In this document: piece after piece, positions 1 to 7,263 of the stretch
Numbering within the stretch: the stretch's first letter is position 1
Layout of the letters: every line of letters begins with the position of its first letter
Source of the DNA: Promethearchaeota archaeon
GTDB taxonomy: Archaea > Asgardarchaeota > Lokiarchaeia > Sigyniarchaeales > SOKP01
NCBI GenBank assembly: GCA_013375485.1
Contig: JABXKB010000008.1
Location: forward strand, 1 to 36,452
Direction: 5' to 3'
Length of the DNA: 36,452 bases
The notes under the pieces: model-generated
Told to the model about the DNA's origin: nothing
Databases searched by the model: none
What the model saw: only the letters and a program-made list of their open reading frames with translations
Program-made: the position numbers and the translations under genes

Positions 1-169
1 TTACCGAGCATGGTCAAAGCCATTTTACACCAAAATGGGTCAAGACTATAGGTGCTGGACTTAAGATCCAGTGGCAAAGGCCAATATGTCCATCTCGGGC
101 TTATCCTTAATTCGTGGGTTCGAAAGTGAATAATCTCTAAGATTTTTACCGGTTTTCCCACTCCCTCCA
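1..169 (+). tRNA. tRNA-Leu (anticodon UAA), 5' end cut off by window edge, apparently with multiple introns
   Basis: The anticodon arm is clear: stem CTGGA (55-59) pairs with TCCAG (67-71) around loop CTTAAGA, giving anticodon TAA at 62-64. The D-stem ACC (3-5) pairs with GGT (51-53); the D-loop GAGCATGGTCAAA (6-18) is typical of archaeal tRNA-Leu. About 32 nt (19-50) interrupt the D-arm. The T-stem GTGGG (114-118) pairs with CCCAC (157-161); the loop TTCGAA (119-124) is completed by T156 after a 31-nt insert (125-155). The variable region is 42 nt (72-113), against about 14 nt for archaeal tRNA-Leu, so it probably holds a third insert; AAGG (77-80) could pair with CCTT (105-108). The 3' acceptor strand TCCCTCC (162-168) and discriminator A169 imply a 5' strand of GGAGGGA just outside the window. 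CCA is not encoded. Exact splice sites (bulge-helix-bulge) were not resolved. Confidence 0.85.
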
Positions 170-179
170 CACTAATATA

Positions 180-217
180 TTAAGATCCAGATATCACAGC
201 AATAGTGAGTTCGAATT
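180..217 (+). pseudogene. tRNA-Leu-like 3'-half remnant
   Basis: Eleven bases at 180-190 (TTAAGATCCAG) are identical to the anticodon loop and 3' stem of the upstream tRNA (61-71). Eleven bases at 205-215 match its T-arm start (114-124) with one change. The two blocks are in the same order and separated by 14 nt, the normal length of a type II variable arm. The downstream half of the T-stem and the acceptor do not pair well, and no 5' half is visible, so this is read as a decayed or partial copy. Confidence 0.4.
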
Positions 218-262
218 CTGCTTAACCGCATCGGTGACAGCAGAAATTTAGCAAATAATATT

Positions 263-517
263 TTGGAAAAAGCAGAAAAGTATAGTAAACGAGCAATTTA
301 TCAACGCATTCCAGGGATGTATAATGAAAAAATTGTAGAAGCTGATTTCATAAATATGAATAATTTGTCTGATAATATACGAGCTGTAGAATATGATACA
401 AATATCGAAAATATTAAAAAATGGGTGGAAGAAAAAGAAAAATTTAAGTCTGAAATTGAAAGTTTTAAAAAAGCTAAAGGTGAGACAGATTCCCAAGAGA
501 ATTTATATATTAACTAA
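263..517 (+). CDS. hypothetical protein, possibly the 3' remnant of a larger gene
   Basis: This is an 84-residue product if the TTG at 263 is used. The reading frame stays open upstream to 209, where a TGA at 206 closes it inside the tRNA-like remnant. The upstream codons also look coding (…NRIGDSRNLANNIL…), so the true start may be missing and this could be the C-terminal fragment of a broken gene. The product is charged and helical, with a lysine/glutamate-rich tail (about residues 45-75) likely to form a helix. No family recognised. A T-tract follows the stop. Confidence 0.4.
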   Translation: MEKAEKYSKRAIYQRIPGMYNEKIVEADFINMNNLSDNIRAVEYDTNIENIKKWVEEKEKFKSEIESFKKAKGETDSQENLYIN

Positions 518-534
518 GAGGATTAAGTGGATCA

Positions 535-543
535 TTTTTTTTT
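535..543 (+). terminator. T-tract terminator
   Basis: Nine consecutive T residues lie 18 nt after the stop codon at 517, with no preceding hairpin. This is the usual form of an archaeal transcription terminator. It lies just beyond the end of the convergent metallophosphoesterase gene. Confidence 0.45.
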
Positions 544-556
544 GTAGCTTTAAAGT

Positions 557-1612
557 TTAAAATTGTTTAACTCTAAAGTCTCCATAATTATGAATTTCTA
601 TATAACTCGGAGTCTTATCAGCAACCCAACAACCTGCGTTCATCATTATGATATTATTAACATTACTCATACCAATCTCATGAGAGTGTCCAAAAATAAC
701 ATGGGTGATTGGTTGAAGTGAATACTTTTTCAAGAATTGAAGAATTCTCCTGAAATATATGTTATTTTTTACATTTCTTCCATTATAAGCTAATTTTTTA
801 TCAATCTTTATTAAATCTCTTTCTATTCTCGATGAAGAAAAGTCAGAAATATCGAGATTCCTTTCTGAGGCTACATGTTCGATATTTTCATCAGTAATCA
901 ATAAATTTAATTGTTTTAATTCATACCATAATTCATTTAAAAGAACCCTTTCAATATTTTCTTCAACAAAACTCTCCCATACTGGAGCTAAAAAGATGTG
1001 ATGCTTAAACCAACCTTCAAATTGATATCCGTGAGTCATAAAATATTGATATTTATTCATCAGTTTTATGTGTTCAAGAATTATAGTTCTTTTATCATCT
1101 TCTCTTAGAATTAACCCAAATCCATTGAACTCAATATCATGTATAGAGTCAAATAATGATATTACAGTTTTGTTTGAAGAATTTTGACCAAGAATTACAT
1201 ACTGACAAACAGTAAATTCATTTAAAAAATTATAATAAAATCCATTTAATCTTAATTTTTCTAAAAACAACATTTTTCGCTCCTCAAATTCCAAATTATA
1301 AAAACCCCCTGTAGGAATTTCATGATTCCCTAAAGCAATGACTATTTCAACACTATTATTCCTTATCGCTTGTAAAATATTATAAATCTTATTAAAATCT
1401 TTATTATTAGATAAATTTTCAATTGTACTCCAAATTAAATCAAAAAAATCACCCAGAATAACAAGAGCCCTTAAATGTTGTAAATTCCCACTTACTCGAG
1501 ATTCATGTATAAATGAAAGAAAAGATAGAAAATCATCTCTCCTACAATAAATATCCCCTAAGTGTACATCAGAAAGAACTAATATTAGTGTATCATTATC
1601 TATATGGATCAA
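557..1612 (-). CDS. calcineurin-like metallophosphoesterase
   Basis: A 351-residue protein with the full metallophosphoesterase motif set: SDVHLGD (D15, H17), GDFFD (D55), GNHE (N96, H97), a THGY histidine and the C-terminal GHSH. These residues coordinate the two-metal centre that hydrolyses phosphoesters in this fold. The layout resembles the UDP-2,3-diacylglucosamine hydrolase/LpxH-like branch, but archaea make no lipid A, so the substrate is unknown. A helical insert of about 90 residues lies between the GNHE and GHSH regions. No signal peptide is seen, so it is probably cytosolic. The start is TTG; an upstream ATG runs into a stop after two codons. It is monocistronic. Confidence 0.85.
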   Translation of the reverse strand: MIHIDNDTLILVLSDVHLGDIYCRRDDFLSFLSFIHESRVSGNLQHLRALVILGDFFDLIWSTIENLSNNKDFNKIYNILQAIRNNSVEIVIALGNHEIPTGGFYNLEFEERKMLFLEKLRLNGFYYNFLNEFTVCQYVILGQNSSNKTVISLFDSIHDIEFNGFGLILREDDKRTIILEHIKLMNKYQYFMTHGYQFEGWFKHHIFLAPVWESFVEENIERVLLNELWYELKQLNLLITDENIEHVASERNLDISDFSSSRIERDLIKIDKKLAYNGRNVKNNIYFRRILQFLKKYSLQPITHVIFGHSHEIGMSNVNNIIMMNAGCWVADKTPSYIEIHNYGDFRVKQF

Positions 1613-1749
1613 ATTAATTATTCATTTGTTTATGGTTTTAAGATCTCTATTATAGAATTAAAAATTCACTCTTAAATTAATTTGCATAGATATTTATTAC
1701 TAAATACCAATTTATTTAACGTTTAACTATAGGTTTGTACATTTTTGAA

Positions 1750-1998
1750 TTACCGTATATTTCTAATTAAAAATTCTCTTATTCTTTTTATTAACTCATC
1801 TCTACATTCAGGATTCGACCATTCTTCAGCGTTGAATAGATTCTCTTGTTCTGCTCTTTTGTGGAGCCATAAATGAGAAAGTACAACATACGTCTTACTT
1901 TTAAGATCTCTAAAATTCCGTGGTTCACAAATTTTATCCATAGTTTGTTGGATTAACTCTCTTCTCGCTTGTTGTAGAGCTTCACTCTTTTCATACAT
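1750..1998 (-). CDS. small hypothetical protein
   Basis: An 82-residue protein starting at ATG. It is highly charged and predicted mostly helical, with a tryptophan/histidine-rich centre (HLWLHKR) and an arginine-rich C-terminus. Its composition is balanced, unlike shadow ORFs in this AT-rich DNA, which supports it being real. No recognised domain, signal peptide or membrane helix. Neighbouring genes give no functional clue. Confidence 0.5.
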   Translation of the reverse strand: MYEKSEALQQARRELIQQTMDKICEPRNFRDLKSKTYVVLSHLWLHKRAEQENLFNAEEWSNPECRDELIKRIREFLIRNIR

Positions 1999-2152
1999 AT
2001 ACTACTAGAATGGATTGTTGATATATAATGTGGATGAGAGTTCGGAATTATTCTTTATATTGGTTCAGGAGTCTTTTTTAATTTTATAAATAAATTTGAC
2101 TATTTATATAATAACAAAAAATTAACATAAAATAATAAAAGAGGGTATTACC

Positions 2153-2296
2153 ATGATAAATAGAGTTGAAGATTTAATCAGGGAACTTGAAAAACTAGAT
2201 CCAAGAAAACGAATTGTAGTTGAAACCCCAGATGGGGAAACATATCAAATCCAAAAAGTCTCAAGAATTACTATTCCTGCTAAAATTATCTTATAA
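2153..2296 (+). CDS. very small hypothetical protein (47 aa)
   Basis: ATG at 2153 is preceded at good spacing by GAGGG (2141-2145). The 47-residue product has an amphipathic charged first half (VEDLIRELEKLDPRKR) and a short strand-rich second half (VVETPDGETYQIQKV). This looks like a real small folded protein rather than chance. No family recognised. It converges on the minus-strand structured RNA that ends at about 2386. Confidence 0.55.
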   Translation: MINRVEDLIRELEKLDPRKRIVVETPDGETYQIQKVSRITIPAKIIL

Positions 2297-2385
2297 GGAT
2301 CGAATTTTCTTTATCCTTTCTTCTTTTTACAAGATCAATAAGTCTTTTCCTATTTAAATGAAATTTACATGTGATTAAGAATTAT

Positions 2386-2566
2386 AAAAAAAGGCGACTC
2401 CTACCAGCAGGACCTTAATCCAAGGTCCAAACTCAAATAGGGGGAGGAGGGCGAAAACATCGTGTAGTCTACTACACAACCAAAAGACAAAAATCCAGGG
2501 TGTCTGATAGGAGTCATGGTTTAATTAGGTTTTTATCTTCTCCTCACAAATATTTTGAAAAGTACA
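2386..2566 (-). ncRNA. candidate structured small RNA with CRISPR-leader-like promoter
   Basis: A closing stem of eight perfect pairs, GACTCCTA (2396-2403) with TAGGAGTC (2508-2515), encloses three hairpins. These are GGACCTT/AAGGTCC (2410-2416/2422-2428), GTGTAG/CTACAC (2462-2467/2472-2477) and AGACA/TGTCT (2485-2489/2501-2505). On the minus strand the closing stem is followed by seven T residues (complement of 2386-2392), a typical archaeal terminator. A TATA-like box on the same strand at 2592-2599 predicts a start near 2566, giving an RNA of about 180 nt. No ORF explains the region. It matches no riboswitch, RNase P, SRP or ribozyme core that I recognise, and no CRISPR repeat sequence is seen in it. 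The strand is inferred from the terminator and promoter. Confidence 0.6.
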
Positions 2567-2607
2567 GTTTTTAATATTATGTGTTTGAGATTATTTAAAG
2601 AAAAAAT
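2541..2607 (-). repeat. 67-bp leader/promoter element, copy 1
   Basis: This segment aligns without gaps to 8265-8331 with 8 differences in 67 positions, in the same orientation. Read on the minus strand it starts with a T-rich BRE-like stretch and a TATA-like box (complement of 2592-2599). It then covers about 25 nt that would be transcribed, so it looks like a promoter plus the first part of the transcript. Here it drives the candidate structured RNA; copy 2 lies in the CRISPR leader. Confidence 0.75.
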
Positions 2608-2697
2608 CAAGATTGGATACAAAGTTCAGTGATGGTGAGGTGTGTTAGCTCTAAAAAATAAAATAAAAATAAAAATGAAAAAAAATGAGTTCTTAAT

Positions 2698-5661
2698 TTA
2701 AATTACTTCCGTTGTTGGTTTTCTTTTACGCAATATTCCTATTGTAATTATTGCTGCTCCTATGCCCCCTGCTGTTGAGACGATTGCGATAATGAGTATC
2801 ATGAAAGGGAATTCGTCTCCATCTTGTTCAACCCCCTTTTCCAAAGTTTCAGGATCTACGGCGAGATATGTCTCAAACTGTTTGTCTTCATATCCAGAAG
2901 CAGAGATTGCCATTTTTAAGAGGATTGGATCTTCACCCGGAGCTACAGTTATTGGTTCTAATGAGATAAAGTAATAACCATTTCCAAGATTTTTAACTTC
3001 AGCAGACACGTCTACGCCATCCCACCACATCTGAATTGTTGTTGCATCTATTCCCTGTTCAGTCTCATTGAATATAAAAAAAGTGAAATTAAAGTGTTCG
3101 AGTGAATAAGACGTATCAGTTATATCTACTTGTAAATATTTAACAATTTCACATGGTTCTACAGCGATATATGTTTCGAAATACTTTTCCAAATGATAAA
3201 TTGCTGTGATTGTCATATTCAACAAGATTGGATCGTCACCGGGATTTACAAATATCGGAGTTAATGAGATATTATATAAACCATGTTCAAGTTCTGTGAT
3301 GCTGTTTACTACAATTCCGTTCCACCATATTTGAAAGTTTAGGATCGAAAAATCAAAAGGTAATTCACTAAAAACGTTAATAGTAATAGTAAATTCCGCT
3401 ATTGAAAATAATTGATCTACAATTTCTACATATAACTGAGGAGGAGAGAGTAGTTCATAGTTCATAGAAATTACAGTATTTGTTCCATCGTCATTGATAA
3501 ATTTTTGATCACTACTAACGAATATATTTCTTGTAATTCTATTATCATCACAATCAGAAGAATCTATAAAGATTACTCCATTTGTGTTGAAATATATGTA
3601 ATTCTCTGTGATATTATTTTCATTACATTCACCAGTTAAATGTACTCCATAGTGTTTGTTGTAATATATAGTATTTCCCGAAATGCTATTGTAACTACTA
3701 TAATACAATTCTATCCCATACTGGTTATTATTATTTACTGTGTTGTTCGAAATTGTGTTTTCGCTGCCAGCAATTAAATATATTCCATACTCTTGGTTTG
3801 AAGTTATAGTGTTGCTTGCAGTGTTTCCCGAAACGGTGTTATTAAGACAATAAGTAGTAAAACCATATAACATAATTCCATAATCTTTGTTATTATTTGC
3901 GATATTTCTCGTGACGGTGTTATAACTGGAATCAACTATAATTATCCCTACATTATCATTACTATTTAGGGTATTGTACGAGATGGAATTATTTTTACAA
4001 TCCCATACCATTATCCCATCTATTAAGTTATTGTTTGCTGTGTTATCCAAGATGGTATTATTATTGCAGTTGCTAATTAAACATATTCCACATTCGTTGT
4101 CATTTGCAACGTTTTTTGAGATAGTGTTATTTTTACAGTTCTTATCTAATAATATACCAAAATATCCATTGTTTGAACAGTTATTATTTTTTAGTGTTCC
4201 ATTATTTGTGTTTTCCAATTTGATCCCTGCATTTCTACCCCCACTACCCGCATTATAAACAGTGCAATTTATGATGATAAAATACTCATTTTTAGAATTA
4301 TTTATTAAAATGCAACTCCCTGAACCACCTGCATCAATCTCTAGCCCATCAATTATATATGGATCAGAATATGTTCCCGAACCAGTACACCAAAACTTTA
4401 ATCTAGCTGTTGTACTCCAGTTCCATGCATTCACACCAGAATCATCTATATGAACTTTTTCACCGGAATGAAAAGGGGTTTCAGCGAGTGGAAAATAATC
4501 TTTGGATCCTGCGCTACCCATAATCCATATATAAGGAGTATCTACAATTCCATCATTGTTAGAGTCAGGAGATGTGTGGTTGTCCCAATAATTTCCAATT
4601 ATCGAGTTGTTCCACTGGTTATTAATACCATCATCGTGTGCATGCAAATAGTTATTTCCTATGAAGAAGTTTTGATAAATTAGATTATTATCACTGGATA
4701 TTACTATCCCAAACCAAGAATTGTTGCTGACAGTGTTTCCAGAGATGGTGTTAACATCACAATGCTCTATTAAATATATCCCAAACTGAGTGTTATTGTT
4801 TGCAGTGTTCCCAGAGATGGTGTTGTCATCACAATCATCTACTAAATATATCCCGTTTTGAGTATTAGCGTTTGCGGTGTTCCCAGAGATGGTGTTATTG
4901 TCGCACAATTGAGAAAACATTATCCCTCCATTACGACCATTATTGGTTATAGTATTTTCCGAGATAAGATTATTGTCGCAATTCTCATCTAAATATATCC
5001 CTTCCCAGTTGTTGTCGCTAATGGTGTTTCCTGAGATGATGTTATTGCTGCTACTATACCTTACTCTTATTCCGCACCACCCATTGTTATCTATAATGTT
5101 TCCTGAGACAGTGTTATTCTCACAAAAATCACGTAATTGTATTCCCTGTCCGGTATTGCTATTTACTATGTTATCGAAGATTGTGTTATTAATACAATTA
5201 ATATTCAATATTATTCCATACTCTCCATTGTATATACAGGTATTATTTATTAATCTACCATTATTTGTGTTTTCCAACCAGATTCCCATTCTACCCGCAT
5301 TATGAATCGTACAATTTCTAATGATAATATACTCGTTTTTGGAATTATTTATTAAAATTCCGTTTCCCGTAGGTGAAGTACTTGCGTTAATAATAACATT
5401 TTCAATAGTGTAGGGATTACTCCACGAACCATCACCGCTACACCAATCATAGATAGTTGCAGTTTCTGACCAATTACCATTAACATGTATAAAAGATTCG
5501 AAATAATTTCCAGAGGACTTCAGTCTTTTAATATTTATCTTGTTACCATTCTCAATAATTCCATCTTGTTCATTGAAAAATTTATGGTTGTTGATAAACA
5601 AAAACGCGAAAATTATTCCGAAAGTTACTATACTTATTCTTATTTTGCTCTTATTTCTCAT
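2698..5661 (-). CDS. NosD-like surface protein with two right-handed beta-helix domains
   Basis: A 987-residue secreted or surface protein. An N-terminal hydrophobic helix (about residues 9-24) is a signal peptide or anchor. Two homologous halves follow. Each opens with a module carrying a WC…G(S/T)…S(N/D)PY motif and then ILINNSKNEY, followed by about 20-24-residue turns of the form NNTISGNTANNN, the hallmark of parallel beta-helix (PbH1/NosD, periplasmic copper-binding type) proteins. After these come two tandem beta-sandwich-like repeats of about 85 residues, each with an (I/M)WW(N/D)G motif. A C-terminal membrane helix (MILIIAIVSTAGG…) ends in a basic tail (RKRKP), the usual archaeal cell-surface anchor. 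The many Asn-X-Ser/Thr sites could be glycosylated. Probably an adhesin or cell-wall component; a carbohydrate-active function cannot be excluded. Confidence 0.85.
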   Translation of the reverse strand: MRNKSKIRISIVTFGIIFAFLFINNHKFFNEQDGIIENGNKINIKRLKSSGNYFESFIHVNGNWSETATIYDWCSGDGSWSNPYTIENVIINASTSPTGNGILINNSKNEYIIIRNCTIHNAGRMGIWLENTNNGRLINNTCIYNGEYGIILNINCINNTIFDNIVNSNTGQGIQLRDFCENNTVSGNIIDNNGWCGIRVRYSSSNNIISGNTISDNNWEGIYLDENCDNNLISENTITNNGRNGGIMFSQLCDNNTISGNTANANTQNGIYLVDDCDDNTISGNTANNNTQFGIYLIEHCDVNTISGNTVSNNSWFGIVISSDNNLIYQNFFIGNNYLHAHDDGINNQWNNSIIGNYWDNHTSPDSNNDGIVDTPYIWIMGSAGSKDYFPLAETPFHSGEKVHIDDSGVNAWNWSTTARLKFWCTGSGTYSDPYIIDGLEIDAGGSGSCILINNSKNEYFIIINCTVYNAGSGGRNAGIKLENTNNGTLKNNNCSNNGYFGILLDKNCKNNTISKNVANDNECGICLISNCNNNTILDNTANNNLIDGIMVWDCKNNSISYNTLNSNDNVGIIIVDSSYNTVTRNIANNNKDYGIMLYGFTTYCLNNTVSGNTASNTITSNQEYGIYLIAGSENTISNNTVNNNNQYGIELYYSSYNSISGNTIYYNKHYGVHLTGECNENNITENYIYFNTNGVIFIDSSDCDDNRITRNIFVSSDQKFINDDGTNTVISMNYELLSPPQLYVEIVDQLFSIAEFTITINVFSELPFDFSILNFQIWWNGIVVNSITELEHGLYNISLTPIFVNPGDDPILLNMTITAIYHLEKYFETYIAVEPCEIVKYLQVDITDTSYSLEHFNFTFFIFNETEQGIDATTIQMWWDGVDVSAEVKNLGNGYYFISLEPITVAPGEDPILLKMAISASGYEDKQFETYLAVDPETLEKGVEQDGDEFPFMILIIAIVSTAGGIGAAIITIGILRKRKPTTEVI

Positions 5662-5950
5662 TAAATTTCACCCAAAAACTAATTGGATTAAAATATATAC
5701 AGATATGTAAAAATTTAACAATTTTGTATAAAATGATTGATATATTTTATCTTAAATTTTATTATGGAAGATCGAGATTAATTCATAATATAGTTGAGCA
5801 TCCAATCGTTCCATAGAAGTTCCATCACTTAATGGATATTCTTTAATTCAAACAAGAAATCAGGAATAAAAGTTATACGACAAACTCATCGCGTAATTAT
5901 AAAAAGAAAGATAATAGGAAGAGAAAAAAAATTACTAATTAAGTGAGTTG
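5662..5950. other. intergenic region with a possible coding remnant
   Basis: No intact gene is seen. On the minus strand 5752-5839 reads as an uninterrupted 28-codon stretch (…EYPLSDGTSMERLDAQL…) ending at TAA. Its amino-acid composition is plausible, and it could be the tail of a lost gene. The rest is A/T-rich and includes the promoter area of the beta-helix gene near 5680-5760. Confidence 0.3.
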
Positions 5951-6991
5951 TCAAGGAGAACAGGGAGGATCTTTTTCTCGATAATAGCGATGAATCTTAA
6001 ACTTCATTAAAGTATTATACTGATACTTTGACCGAGTTTTACTGAGAATTTTTAACGGATCTTCATTCACTTGCAAAGTGATAACAAGAGGAATTGCATA
6101 TTTTCCCCTCACCGCAAAGAAATAATACTCTTTATGATTATGAAAAATTTTGGTAGCATTACCCAACACAATCTCAACATGCTCATTGTATTCAATTACT
6201 TCACTAACTTCTACTTCAACAGGCTGTTGTACATCTAAAATTCCTAATTTCTCCATTATCTTGACTAAGAGATGGGAAGATTTAATAAGTGTAGTAAATC
6301 CATCCACTTTATAGCGTCCAAAAACTTTTCTCTTTACTTGGGATTGGATGGTACTCATTTTAATACCTAAACGAGTACATACCGCACTAATACTCACCTT
6401 TTCACTATGTGTGCATAAAATTGCGATGGAACTCACTAACCCTGCAACTACATTATCTGTGGTATTTTTGATTCCATTCCATAACCTGTACAAAATTTTC
6501 TTGGAAAGAAAATAGAAAGGCATTCCTAACTCAAAATGCTCCGAAATTTCGAGAATTCTTTGGAGAATATATTCTTGCCTATTACGCTCTCCATATTCTG
6601 GTAAGAATCTTTGAAGTTGTAAAATAAAATCATTGAAATCCTTTTTTGAAATTTTAGAAATTTCAATTAGCTCGAAGGGGTTAATGGAAACATTCCTAAG
6701 CTTAAGACAGAAATATATTGTAATTGAAACTAACTTTTCTATGTTTCTATATTTTGAACCTGACCGAATTTTCGCTCTAATTTTTTTAAACTTATCTAAA
6801 ACCATTTCTTTAATGGCATCGTATCCATTTAAATCTAAATAATTAAAAATTCTTGCAATTTCAATACGAGCCTTCTCAAATATGGCTTTTTCACTAGAAA
6901 TTATCGAATTGTATTTGCTTATTCTTTGCAATCTGATAGAAAGAGGCGAAACCATTCTTTCTCGCCTCGTTCCTATCTGAGTTTTGCCCAC
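5951..6991 (-). CDS. divergent TFIIB-like transcription factor (TFB core without zinc ribbon)
   Basis: The 346 residues match the TFB/TFIIB core. The first cyclin repeat (about residues 25-120) has the typical pattern of a helix, a glycine-containing turn and the segment CLKLRNVSINPFELIEISKI followed by a short basic/acidic linker. The second, weaker repeat (about 130-225) includes AILCTHSEKVSISAVCTRLG. These repeats bind TBP and the BRE. A C-terminal extension of about 115 residues has no recognised domain. The annotated start is a GTG, but the frame stays open upstream to about 7100 and encodes NEDLIQYAKGVGKTQIGTRR…, which resembles the TFB B-reader/linker. No ATG, GTG or TTG precedes this GTG, and no CxxC zinc ribbon is present. 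The gene may therefore use an unusual start, or be 5'-truncated. The product is probably a paralogous factor with altered promoter choice. Confidence 0.7.
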   Translation of the reverse strand: MGKTQIGTRRERMVSPLSIRLQRISKYNSIISSEKAIFEKARIEIARIFNYLDLNGYDAIKEMVLDKFKKIRAKIRSGSKYRNIEKLVSITIYFCLKLRNVSINPFELIEISKISKKDFNDFILQLQRFLPEYGERNRQEYILQRILEISEHFELGMPFYFLSKKILYRLWNGIKNTTDNVVAGLVSSIAILCTHSEKVSISAVCTRLGIKMSTIQSQVKRKVFGRYKVDGFTTLIKSSHLLVKIMEKLGILDVQQPVEVEVSEVIEYNEHVEIVLGNATKIFHNHKEYYFFAVRGKYAIPLVITLQVNEDPLKILSKTRSKYQYNTLMKFKIHRYYREKDPPCSP

Positions 6992-7077
6992 ACCCTTCGC
7001 ATATTGGATTAAATCTTCATTATATGGTCTATCGTATTGTAATTTTTGAATTTCTAATACTATTATGACTGAAATTA

Positions 7078-7248
7078 TTAATCTAGAAGTAACTTTAATC
7101 CTTGTCTAAATTGATGTAGTACAACTCCATGTAAAAGAGCATCATGTAACTCTTTAATATTTCGATCTATAATTGAGCTATGTGAATTTGCCCCTGATGT
7201 TAATGACTTCAACACTTTATAAAGAGAGTAATTAGAGTCTTTTACCAT
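7078..7248 (-). CDS. small hypothetical protein or gene remnant (56 aa)
   Basis: ATG at 7248 opens a 56-residue ORF (MVKDSNYSLYKVLK…) ending at TAA. Serine-rich, then helical with LHDALLHGVVLHQF. It overlaps by about 25 nt the open upstream part of the TFB-like frame and sits only about 15 bp from the last, degenerate CRISPR repeat. It could be a real small gene or the C-terminal end of a lost gene. No family recognised; no cas signature seen. Confidence 0.4.
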   Translation of the reverse strand: MVKDSNYSLYKVLKSLTSGANSHSSIIDRNIKELHDALLHGVVLHQFRQGLKLLLD

Positions 7249-7263
7249 TCCAAAATAACCCCA

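Noticed and set aside
248-496. 82-codon minus-strand ORF
   Set aside because: Low-complexity Phe/Ile-rich shadow of the + strand coding stretch; no ribosome-binding site.
2386-2566. CreA-like toxin-antitoxin RNA or tracrRNA interpretation
   Set aside because: Attractive because of the leader-like promoter, but I see no stretch resembling the CRISPR repeat in the RNA, and no toxin-like partner, so I call it only a structured RNA.
2762-5305. Several + strand ORFs of 60-120 codons inside the beta-helix gene
   Set aside because: Antisense shadows produced by the repetitive Asn/Ile-rich codons of the minus-strand gene.
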